DNA from: Brasilonema sennae CENA114 | GTDB lineage: Bacteria; Cyanobacteriota; Cyanobacteriia; Cyanobacteriales; Nostocaceae | Assembly: GCF_006968745.1 (NCBI RefSeq) | Contig: NZ_CP030118.1 | Span: 4,895,943 to 4,959,942 of the forward strand | Direction of reading: 5' to 3' | Length of the DNA: 64,000 nt | In this document: piece after piece, positions 55,301 to 62,678 of the stretch | Layout of the letters: every line of letters starts with the position of its first letter | How positions within the stretch are numbered: position 1 is the first letter of the stretch | Notes under the pieces: model-generated | What the model was told of the DNA's origin: nothing | The model's input: only the letters and a program-made list of their open reading frames with translations | The model's database searches: none | Position numbers and translations under genes: made by a program

Positions 55301-56395
55301 TCACTCCAATGGTGTGTAAATATCTTCCGAGTTAGGATTGAGATAAGGACGCTCGATGTCAAGCCCCAACCGCTCAAAGTGTTGGTTAATATATTTCATC
55401 CGAGCTTGTTTTGATTCATCACCGTTTTGATGAGCTTCTAGCATTGCATTAGCAACAATTTCGCAGCGGTTTTCTCCAAACTGTTGTTGAAGTCCAAACT
55501 TCAGTTCAGAAGCAGGATGTTCGGCTAACCCAATACCAGGTGCGAGAACCTTGGTAAATATGGGAACCTGCTCCCGAAAGTGAGATTTATTTTCTGCATA
55601 AATCGTCTGTAAGACTGGCAAAAGAATTTCTTTGTATCGGTAAGACTCATCTGGGTTATAAGGAAACTTGAGAAATCCTGAGTTATACAACCTGTAGTTC
55701 AAAGGGTTGTGTAATACCTCGAAGGCAAAAGGGACTTTAACTTCATTCAATTTTGTCGTTAAATATTTCATAGCCCAAACAGCAGGTTCCGGACTGAAGT
55801 TGAAGTAAACATTTATTCCCTCACTGTGAAATTTCATAGGCGGTAAACCACCTATGCCATCGCCATTTGCTCTATACCTATTTCCATGAATATAGCTAGA
55901 AGGTAACAATACTGCTACTGGATCATTTACACTAGCTGATTGCAAGGCTAAAGGAAGATGACGTTCTCGCTGGATGTGTTGAATCAAAGTATCAAATTCT
56001 GCGGCTAGGCTACCATCAGCTTCCTGTCTAATGATGCGGTATCCTGGATGAAAAAAACCTCCTCCATAATTGTTTTCGTCCAGTTGTTCATAAAATTCCC
56101 AGTCTATTCCTTGGGAATCTATTTCTTGTAGAATTTGTTCATTTGTCTTAACTCCTGGGCTGACTTCTGTTGTACGCGAACCTTCAAAGTAAATGCTACA
56201 TATAAATTTTAATAACTGAGAATTGAAATATTTATATTGGATTTCCTGAGGCATTTTTTGCAGTTGTGCCACAGTAGCAGCAGGAGTTTCTATAGGAGGA
56301 TAGTGAGAATGACTGATACGGAATTCGGAGAATTCTATTTGAATGTTGTTAGCAATATCGTGTAAAGTCTCCTCTAAAGTAGGTGGTAATTGCAT
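55301..56395 (-). CDS. HopA1-family protein Y1 (RiPP lyase/cyclase candidate)
   Basis: A 364-aa protein of the type III effector HopA1 family, which in class V lanthipeptide and thioamitide pathways acts beside an APH-like kinase to turn phospho-Ser/Thr into dehydro residues. Shared with the other copy (Y2): VYFNFSPEPAVWAMKYLTTK, FEVLHNPLNYRLYNSGFLKF, LAPGIGLAEHPASELKFG, FGENRCEIVANAMLEAH and the end NSEDIYTPLE. It is last in a five-gene minus-strand run (K2-Y2-peptide-K1-Y1) and 314 bp after K1, the gap holding multi-hairpin element B. Family recall is firm; the catalytic role is inferred from other pathways. Confidence 0.8.
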   Translation of the reverse strand: MQLPPTLEETLHDIANNIQIEFSEFRISHSHYPPIETPAATVAQLQKMPQEIQYKYFNSQLLKFICSIYFEGSRTTEVSPGVKTNEQILQEIDSQGIDWEFYEQLDENNYGGGFFHPGYRIIRQEADGSLAAEFDTLIQHIQRERHLPLALQSASVNDPVAVLLPSSYIHGNRYRANGDGIGGLPPMKFHSEGINVYFNFSPEPAVWAMKYLTTKLNEVKVPFAFEVLHNPLNYRLYNSGFLKFPYNPDESYRYKEILLPVLQTIYAENKSHFREQVPIFTKVLAPGIGLAEHPASELKFGLQQQFGENRCEIVANAMLEAHQNGDESKQARMKYINQHFERLGLDIERPYLNPNSEDIYTPLE

Positions 56396-56455
56396 AATAG
56401 ATTCTCTTACATTTTTTTCTTGACAGGGTATTGAATCAGGGAGTTTTTCAATTTT

Positions 56456-56635
56456 CTCAGATCTTGCACCAGTCGCATTACCCGCCTGGGGTTTAAACCC
56501 CAGGCTAACAGCTAAAGTCTTCTAAAGAAGACTGAGTAAGAATTTCAGTCCATTTCAATGGACTTGGGCTATGAGCCTTGAACTTAAGTTCAAGGCGGAC
56601 TGTGGGGCGAACTTGAGAATGGTGCAAGATCTGAG
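56456..56635. mobile_element. multi-hairpin element B with 15-bp perfect terminal inverted repeats
   Basis: CTCAGATCTTGCACC (56456-56470) and its exact complement GGTGCAAGATCTGAG (56621-56635) enclose four palindromes: CCTGGGGTTTAAACCCCAGG, AGTCTTCTAAAGAAGACT, AGTCCATTTCAATGGACT and CCTTGAACTTAAGTTCAAGG. Same ends and plan as element A (23348-23516), with different but still self-complementary stems. It lies between K1 and Y1 of the RiPP locus. Confidence 0.7.
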
Positions 56636-56709
56636 TTTTGCAAAAATATGTTTGTCATTCTGTTAGCAATGACAACTAAGATATAACTTACACACTTGGG
56701 ATGCTCCCG

Positions 56710-57855
56710 TTAAATTGACAAAAACTTCTCTGGCTTGCACAGTAATTGTGTCGCAATGAAAAAATATAGCCCTTGGTGACTTAAAGCAATCTCCGGCTGA
56801 AGTTGAAATTCTGCTAGGAGTTGATAAATCAAACCAAGTCCAGCAAACTGAACAACCCGCTTGAGAAAGTCCGGATAATCTTCTAAAATCTTTGGGTAAG
56901 TATTAATATAAGCTTTTGTGATGGCGACAATTGAAGGACGAACAACTTCTAGAGGGATTGTAGCTAGCTGTATAGATTTTTTGATATCAATCGCAGGATG
57001 CACAATCATACTGTTGAGCCAGAAGAGGAAATAGCCAAGAATTGCTTTTCCTAAATCGCAAGCTGGATCGCCCCAACTACATGCTTCCCAATCAATAATC
57101 TTAATTAGGCTTTTATCAGTATCCTGAATTTCCGATTCTAACTTCTCCCAGTGCCTAGGTATGAAAATCTTATGAAATTGAATATTATTGTGTGTTAAAC
57201 AGCAGTGGCGATGATTCAACACCAGTTCTGTAACAATTTCCCTCACAGCGTCAGATTGTTGAAAAATACCAAGAAATCTCCAGGAAACAGCTTGAGTCTT
57301 CTTTAAACTCTCAGGTTCAATCCGGCTGATAAGATAATCAGAAAGAGAATCAGGATAAGGAAGTTGGTAGTTAAGTTTGGATTCTTCCAGTTCAGTCAGA
57401 AAAGTGTGGCACTCCTGAAAACTCATCGTCTGTGAATGTAGCTTTGCTAAAGTTGTTCCTAGCAATTCTGCAAGCGCAATTGGAAAAGCTTCTTGATTTT
57501 CATAAAAACTTTGTAAGGTAATAGAATCATTTGGGCATTTGTATATTAGTATCGAATTGCTTTCATCAAAATGCAGGACTTCTGGAGTTAATGAGGAAGC
57601 ATAATCTAAATTTTTGTGAGACTGCAAAAAATTATAAAGCTTCCACTCTTTCTCAATCCTAACATCGTGATCGAGGCTTTTATAATCAGGTGTCTGCTTA
57701 ACAAATAGCTTCTCCTGATTTTGGGGGATATCGATTACCCAATCAAAACTCTTGCTATTAACATCAACTTTCAGATCGTCTAAGTCATCTTTTTTGCATA
57801 TACCAACACTTATCAAGTAAGAAAATAAGTTTTTAAATTTGAGATGAATTGTCAC
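56710..57855 (-). CDS. APH-fold protein K1, predicted pseudokinase
   Basis: About 381 aa from the GTG at 57855 (AAGG ribosome site 6 nt upstream; a TTG at 57861 is an alternative). Aminoglycoside-phosphotransferase fold: ATP Lys53 (KLFVKQTPD), Brenner-type loop CCLTHNNIQFHKIFI, and IIDWEACSWGDPACDLG. In active relatives the loop is HxDxxxxN; here it is H222-N-N224 with Lys229, so the catalytic Asp is Asn and the metal-binding Asn is Lys. The DWE Asp255 is kept. The other copy (K2) has an intact loop. K1 may be a binding or regulatory partner of K2/Y1. It lies 116 bp after the peptide gene. Confidence 0.82.
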   Translation of the reverse strand: MTIHLKFKNLFSYLISVGICKKDDLDDLKVDVNSKSFDWVIDIPQNQEKLFVKQTPDYKSLDHDVRIEKEWKLYNFLQSHKNLDYASSLTPEVLHFDESNSILIYKCPNDSITLQSFYENQEAFPIALAELLGTTLAKLHSQTMSFQECHTFLTELEESKLNYQLPYPDSLSDYLISRIEPESLKKTQAVSWRFLGIFQQSDAVREIVTELVLNHRHCCLTHNNIQFHKIFIPRHWEKLESEIQDTDKSLIKIIDWEACSWGDPACDLGKAILGYFLFWLNSMIVHPAIDIKKSIQLATIPLEVVRPSIVAITKAYINTYPKILEDYPDFLKRVVQFAGLGLIYQLLAEFQLQPEIALSHQGLYFFIATQLLCKPEKFLSI

Positions 57856-57977
57856 AAACAACCTTTTTTAGCTGAAAATTGAGTTTCTGTAAAAAATATT
57901 TAATTAAGTTGAAACTTTGAATTTCATCATAGAGTTTGCTGTAACTTCCTCTATGATGAAAATAGACCAAAAGAGTT

Positions 57978-58193
57978 TTAGTCACAAAGCACTAGGCTTA
58001 GACCGCTCTGACCATTAGTCCCATTCCGATCACAGGTCACTACGCTCAGCCCGCTATTTCCTCCTCTTACTTGAACCAATTCACTATCAGTCAGTTCATT
58101 CAAAAAGTCTTCAGAATCGGCAAAAAAGTCAGTTCCGGCGACTGGGACATCATTTTTGATGTTATTTGTGATGTTCTTATCTGTGTTTTTCAT
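57978..58193 (-). CDS. candidate RiPP precursor peptide with duplicated core
   Basis: 71 aa from the ATG at 58193; an in-frame ATG at 58262, 15 nt after the Y2 stop with a GGAAG ribosome site, would add 23 residues. The leader is acidic and ends LNELTDSELVQVRGG, a double-glycine-type leader end. The 26-residue core begins at N46 and holds two copies of a motif, SGLSVVTCD (47-55) and SGLSLVLCD (63-71), joined by RNGTNGQ. Each copy has two Ser before one Cys, suiting a Ser-Cys thioether. The copies differ at many silent sites yet keep the amino acids. It lies between Y2 and K1, so it is the obvious substrate of these enzymes. Confidence 0.75.
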   Translation of the reverse strand: MKNTDKNITNNIKNDVPVAGTDFFADSEDFLNELTDSELVQVRGGNSGLSVVTCDRNGTNGQSGLSLVLCD

Positions 58194-58277
58194 GATTTGA
58201 ATGTTTTTCAATGTATTCTTAATTACTATTATCAAATCCTTTCTACAAAGTATTTCTACCATATGGGGTAACTTCCG

Positions 58278-59399
58278 TCACATTTTCAACTGTGTATATA
58301 TGTCCACAGAGTTAGCATTCAGGTAGGAACGCAGCAATTCAATTCCCATTTGTGAGAATTGCTTGAGGATAGAAGTCATCCGCCCCTCTGGGGAGTCATC
58401 GAGCGAATGCCAAGCTTCCAACAAACCATTGGCAATAATTTGGCAGCGGTTCATCCCAAAGCTTTCTTGTTCTGCAAATTTGCGGTCTGGTTCCTCTGCT
58501 AAACCAAGCCCTGGTGCCAGAAACTTGGTGAAGAGGGGGATATCTGTGTGAAAATGCGCTTTTGTTTGTGCGTAGACACTCTCAAGCACCTGCCGAACGG
58601 CTTCATAGTTACTCTTCTCGAAATACAGGACTCCTGAGTCATAGCGCTTGTATTCACCTGGGTTGTATAGCACTTTAAAGGTAAAGGAAATTAAAATATC
58701 GTTCAACTCGCGCGTCAGACTGCCCATAACCGCCACCGCACCTTCTGGGCTGAAATTGAAGTAAATTCGCACGATTTCTGGCTCGCGGTTTGAATGACCA
58801 TAACTTCGTGGTCCTGCATTGCTCACTGCCATGTAGAACCCGTTTTGCACAAAATTTTTCGGCATTCGGATAGCTACCAACTCACCTACAGCGGCAGATT
58901 TTTCGGCGAGTTGCAGATGCTTCTCTGGTTGAACGTGTAAAGTTAAACCATTTTTGGTTACAGCAAAAGTGCCATCACTTTCTTGCCTCACCACACACCA
59001 ACCTGAGTCAAAATAGCCGCTGCCTTGATTGGACGAGTGCAATCGTTCGTAAAATGCTATATCTACTCCAAGCCGGGTGTTATTTTCTAAATCCTGCTGG
59101 AGTGCCAAACCCGCTGAATCGGCGTCTGATGCCAGAGTTGCTCGCATAGAACCGTTGTAATAGATACCGTAGAGAAACGAGCGCAGTTGCAAGCTAAAAT
59201 ACTTCTTCTGAATATCCGCAGGCATTCGCTGGAAGCGGGCGACTACCTCATCTGGTAATTCCAAAGGTTTGTAATTTGGATGGCTAATAGAGAAGTTGGA
59301 GTGGATTTGCACATTGCTGACGATATCTTGCAAAGTATCGAGCAGGTGTTGTGAAGCAGAATCTGGCTGTTGAGTTTGAGAAGAATTTTCTAGTTGCAT
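58278..59399 (-). CDS. HopA1-family protein Y2 (RiPP lyase/cyclase candidate)
   Basis: A 373-aa HopA1-family protein and paralogue of Y1. Matching stretches: IYFNFSPEGAVAVMGSLTRE, FKVLYNPGEYKRYDSGVLYF, LAPGLGLAEEPDRKFAEQES, FGMNRCQIIANGLLEAW and NANSVDIYTQLKM. No signal or membrane segment. It directly precedes the peptide gene, and its TGA may be translationally close to the peptide's upstream ATG. Its N-terminal 20 residues are Gln/Ser-rich and variable. Proposed role: beta-elimination of phosphate from peptide Ser/Thr phosphorylated by K2, possibly also ring closure. Confidence 0.8.
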   Translation of the reverse strand: MQLENSSQTQQPDSASQHLLDTLQDIVSNVQIHSNFSISHPNYKPLELPDEVVARFQRMPADIQKKYFSLQLRSFLYGIYYNGSMRATLASDADSAGLALQQDLENNTRLGVDIAFYERLHSSNQGSGYFDSGWCVVRQESDGTFAVTKNGLTLHVQPEKHLQLAEKSAAVGELVAIRMPKNFVQNGFYMAVSNAGPRSYGHSNREPEIVRIYFNFSPEGAVAVMGSLTRELNDILISFTFKVLYNPGEYKRYDSGVLYFEKSNYEAVRQVLESVYAQTKAHFHTDIPLFTKFLAPGLGLAEEPDRKFAEQESFGMNRCQIIANGLLEAWHSLDDSPEGRMTSILKQFSQMGIELLRSYLNANSVDIYTQLKM

Positions 59400-59436
59400 A
59401 TAGTTTCGTCGCGATTAAACATCAATCTTTTCAGAA

Positions 59437-59520
59437 AACCTCACCCTGTCCTCACGGACATCCCTCTCCGCGAGTTCGCAGAGGGAAAGATTTTTGCGTA
59501 GCAAAAAGCGAGGGTGAGGT
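59437..59520. repeat. CCTCACCC...GGGTGAGG inverted repeat
   Basis: AACCTCACCCTGTCCTCACG at the left mirrors AGCGAGGGTGAGGTTT at the right, with an inner CCCTCTCCGCGAG...CAGAGGGA pair. It is the same CCTCACCC family as in the 184-bp array. Confidence 0.65.
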
Positions 59521-59547
59521 TTCAATTCGTGTGGGGTGATACCCCTG

Positions 59548-59665
59548 ATAAACTCGTTTCCAGCCTCAGGCTGGAAATGCCAGCCAAGAGGCTCTGCCTC
59601 AACCTAAGTACCGGAGGCAGAGCCTCCTAGTAGCGCATTCCCTGGCTGAGCCAGGGAACGAGAAG
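59548..59665. repeat. GGAACGAG-type repeat running into the K2 3' end
   Basis: CTCGTTTCCAGCCTCAGGCT at the left, AGAGGCTCTGCCTC in the middle and GCCAGGGAACGAGAAG at the right. The last ~11 codons of K2 are read from this repeat. Confidence 0.65.
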
Positions 59666-60808
59666 TTTAGAGGCAGTTCCGAAAACAGTCGCCAAGGATT
59701 GTTCCGGACGACATAACAAACTCTTGGCAACCTGAAGCATACAAATCCCTTTATTGCCAAAGGATTTTTCGTACTGAATCATTGCTTGAATCTGTTGAAT
59801 TAATGCCAAACCAGCAAATTGCACGACTTGCATTAAGAAATTGGGACGATGCTCTAAAATCTCCGGGAAGTTATCGAAATAAGCGCTAGTCAGAGCAGCA
59901 ATGGAAGGTTGAAGCTGTTCTAGGGGTGTCATAGCCAGACGCAGAGATTCTTCGATAGTCAAAGACTTACTGATGACTAAGCTACTCAGCCAGATTTGCA
60001 GGTAGCTGGCAATCAGCGTTCCCAAATCAAAGGCAGGATCTCCCCAACAAGAGCGCTCCCAATCAATCAGCCGTATAATGTTGGGACTTTCTTGCTCCCA
60101 TTCTTGCTCCCAATTATTGTGTAAGAGAATGTTGTTGAGTTTGAGATCATTGTGAGTCAGGCAACAGGGTTGGAAAACATCGGCAAGTTCTCTCATTGCT
60201 TGCCCTAAGCTTGAGTATCGCTGATAAAGCTTAAAGAATTTCAGCCCATCTGCAGGAACTATACCAAAAATTTCTGGTCCTATCCGTTCTATACTACGAA
60301 CCCAGTTAGGCACATGAGCAGGGCTGAGATTATTAGTAGGTTTTGCCGAGAAGAATTCCTGATACTCTTGGCGGTTGAAAGTGGCTCGATGGATGGTGGC
60401 GAGAATGGTGGCGATCGCCTCGCCAATTTCAGTTGGGAAAACATTCTCCTTGTCGTAGAAATCTGCTAAATCCCGATACTCATCCAAGTAGCTGAAAACA
60501 ATAATGGAATATTCCGCCTCAAAATGAAGCGCCTCTGGCATCCAAGCTCGAAGGTAGCTAAGTTCTGGAAATTTTTGTAAAAACTCTTGAATTCGCCATT
60601 CACTCAAAAACTCGCCCAGTGTTTTGCCTTCTTTATTGTGTCGTTCTTGCTTAATCAGTAGTTTCCGACTTTCTGGCAAAGTCAGTAATAAGTTAAAGTT
60701 TTTTGCTCTTATCGGTTCAACTTGATACAGATCTGACTCTAACTGAGTACAGAGTCTATGCTCAACTAAGTAGTTGAAAATATTTTTATCACTTAATACA
60801 AATGTCAT
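59627..60808 (-). CDS. APH-fold kinase K2 (RiPP peptide kinase candidate)
   Basis: A 393-aa aminoglycoside-phosphotransferase/choline-kinase fold protein with an intact active site. ATP Lys53 (KLLIKQERHN), catalytic loop CCLTHNDLKLNNILL (H219, D221, N226) and metal Asp249 in RLIDWERSCWGDPAFDLG. In class V lanthipeptides and thioamitides such kinases phosphorylate Ser/Thr of the precursor. K2 is first in the K2-Y2-peptide-K1-Y1 run; Y2 starts 227 bp later, with repeats between. The extreme C-terminus (LLVPWLSQGMRY) is encoded by a GGAACGAG-type repeat, so the original end has been replaced. The start is an ATG (MTFVLSDKNIFNYLVEHRLC). Confidence 0.83.
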   Translation of the reverse strand: MTFVLSDKNIFNYLVEHRLCTQLESDLYQVEPIRAKNFNLLLTLPESRKLLIKQERHNKEGKTLGEFLSEWRIQEFLQKFPELSYLRAWMPEALHFEAEYSIIVFSYLDEYRDLADFYDKENVFPTEIGEAIATILATIHRATFNRQEYQEFFSAKPTNNLSPAHVPNWVRSIERIGPEIFGIVPADGLKFFKLYQRYSSLGQAMRELADVFQPCCLTHNDLKLNNILLHNNWEQEWEQESPNIIRLIDWERSCWGDPAFDLGTLIASYLQIWLSSLVISKSLTIEESLRLAMTPLEQLQPSIAALTSAYFDNFPEILEHRPNFLMQVVQFAGLALIQQIQAMIQYEKSFGNKGICMLQVAKSLLCRPEQSLATVFGTASKLLVPWLSQGMRY

Positions 60809-60835
60809 AAACTATCGTCAAAAACTAGGGGTGTA

Positions 60836-61118
60836 GGGGAGCCAGTACTGAAGGAGGGTTTCCCGACCTAGGTATCTGGCGTGGGTAAGGGTATAAGGGT
60901 GTAGGGGGAGTAATTGGTGGGAGCCTTACCCAGTTTTGCTCCGGGGCAGGGGTGTACCACAAGGAAAACCCTCTCTTCCCCACGCCACATGCCGGGCTGT
61001 CGGGAAACCCGCCCACGGTGAGACAGCGCTGCAGGAGGGTCTCCCTCCGTAGGCGACTGCGAACCCGAAGGGCAGTGGCTCCCCTACACCCTTACACCCC
61101 CATACCCCTACACCCCTT
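60836..61118. repeat. GC-rich composite repeat block with C-rich tracts
   Basis: Most of the 502-bp gap 60809-61310 upstream of K2. Units: GGAGGGTTTCCCGACCTAGG, GACAGCGCTGCAGGAGGGTC and ACACCCTTACACCCCCATAC. The K2 promoter, if present, must lie in or beyond this block. The remaining part (61119-61310) shows no gene. Confidence 0.75.
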
Positions 61119-61310
61119 TGTTGGTCATTTGATGTATCCATCCTGCTGGCTTTGAGGAATTGCCCAACTTCTCCTCTTACACAACTGGATTTATCGGCTG
61201 TCTTACAGCGTATCATTTTTACTGATGTATCTAGTGCTAAGTAGGTGGACGGAAAAATTTATAACTATGCTAAAGCAAGGTTAATTTTCTTGCTTAGGGA
61301 GATAGTTTAG

Positions 61311-62033
61311 ATGCGTAATCTCACGAACTTCACATTTACGGACATGGTTGAATGTGGGTTAGATCTGTGCCAACTCGGTTTAGGGGTAGAAAGTATGGAG
61401 TCTGCCAGTAACAGAATTGTTCAGTATTTCTACGAGTCTCTAATTGATGAGGAAACTGGTGCTCCAGCCTGCGCTCTCATTCGGTGTTTTAAGACACATT
61501 CTTATGAAGATCTTGATGCAGAATTGAGGCAGTCCGTCTGTAGTCAGTTGGGCTATATTCCATATTTGAGCATGAAGTGCTTGACTATGCTGGCAACAAT
61601 TGGCGACAAACCAGAATGGAACTCAAGACACACTTCCCTCGGACATAAAGTTATCCCTTTAGTCAGTGAAGATGTGGTTGCACAGTTTCCCATGATTTCG
61701 CAACTACTCAAACAGTTCGGCTTAGATGTGAGTATGGTCATCGGATCTTCTCGCCAACTTATGGTAGGGTCTGAGGAGAAAAAGCTTAACGTCTTTCATG
61801 TGCCTGTAGCACTAGGCAGCCCCTATATTCCTGCCCAAGAATCATTTGTAATTCCCTTTGGCATCAAATCTGTATTGGGTTTTGGTGGTTTGTTGCCTTC
61901 AGGCAATCTATTTGCTATAATCATGTTCTCCAAAGTCCCAATTCCCCGTAACACGGCTGAAATCTTCAAATCCCTAGCACCGAGTGTCAGATCAGCTTTA
62001 TTGCGCTTTGATGGCAAAGCTATCTTTGCTTAG
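61311..62033 (+). CDS. standalone sensory-type domain protein, function unknown
   Basis: A 240-aa soluble protein starting MRNLTNFTFTDMVECGLDLC after a GGAG site. Conserved-looking stretches are ACALIRCFKTHSYEDLDAEL, NSRHTSLGHKVIPLVSEDVV, FVIPFGIKSVLGFGGLLPSG and NLFAIIMFSKVPIPRNTAEI. I recall this domain as an N-terminal, GAF-like input module of cyanobacterial histidine kinases and phosphatases, here without an output domain. It is divergent from the RiPP locus (K2), so a regulatory link is possible but unproven. Confidence 0.65.
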   Translation: MRNLTNFTFTDMVECGLDLCQLGLGVESMESASNRIVQYFYESLIDEETGAPACALIRCFKTHSYEDLDAELRQSVCSQLGYIPYLSMKCLTMLATIGDKPEWNSRHTSLGHKVIPLVSEDVVAQFPMISQLLKQFGLDVSMVIGSSRQLMVGSEEKKLNVFHVPVALGSPYIPAQESFVIPFGIKSVLGFGGLLPSGNLFAIIMFSKVPIPRNTAEIFKSLAPSVRSALLRFDGKAIFA

Positions 62034-62090
62034 GTGCGGCTGGTGAATGCTAATTAGACTGGGAAAAACGTTCTCTGTCCTGTGTGTTCT

Positions 62091-62495
62091 TCACAGATTG
62101 GTCGAAATTGCCTGCACCGGACAAGTGGGAATACATTGTTCGCAGACAATGCAGCGCGATCGCGTAAACGTCAGTTTATAACTTTCGGGATCAAGATTGA
62201 GAGCTTGTGTTGGGCAAACTCCTGTACACAAGCCACAGTGGACGCAGGAATCTTCATCAATGGTGATTTCTCCTAAAGCTTGAGATACAGTGATGTTTTG
62301 CGATCGCATCCACTCAATCGCTGCATCCAACTCATCAATATCTCCCGAGAGTTCCACCACCAGTTTACCGATTTGATTTGGTGCAACCTGAGCGCGAATA
62401 ATATTTGCAGCAACGTTGAAATCTCTTGCCAATCGATAAGTGACTGGCATTTGGACGACACGTTTGGGGAAAGTCAGTGTGACTCGTTTTTTCAC
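62091..62495 (-). CDS. NIL domain plus 2[4Fe-4S] ferredoxin protein
   Basis: About 134 aa from the GTG at 62495 (MKKRVTLTFPKRVVQMPVTY); a TTG at 62519 adds eight residues. An N-terminal NIL domain (~1-75, ACT-like, NVAANIIRAQVAPNQIGKLV) is followed by a bacterial ferredoxin domain with two C-x2-C-x2-C-x3-C-P motifs (CVHCGLCTGVCPTQ and CIVCEQCIPTCPVQ). It would carry two 4Fe-4S clusters. Its partners are unknown; in other cyanobacteria similar proteins stand alone. Confidence 0.9.
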   Translation of the reverse strand: MKKRVTLTFPKRVVQMPVTYRLARDFNVAANIIRAQVAPNQIGKLVVELSGDIDELDAAIEWMRSQNITVSQALGEITIDEDSCVHCGLCTGVCPTQALNLDPESYKLTFTRSRCIVCEQCIPTCPVQAISTNL

Positions 62496-62527
62496 AGTTT
62501 CATATCGGGGGTTTCCCAAGCATATTT

Positions 62528-62631
62528 TACCAGTTATCAGTTATCAGTTACCAGTTATCAGGCAGGAAACGGACTCGTCCACCCCTTGTTCACTGTTCAC
62601 TGTTCACTGTTCACTCTTAAGCGTTCCCTAT
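62528..62631. repeat. heptamer-rich repeat block, inverted copy
   Basis: TTATCAG heptamers, then GGACTCGTCCACCCCTTG, then TTCACTG heptamers and TAAGCGTTCCC. The complement of the block at 30897-30983. Confidence 0.75.
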
Positions 62632-62678
62632 CAGATAGGATTGCTATAGTACTTAATAAGTTTTAATAAAAATCTATT

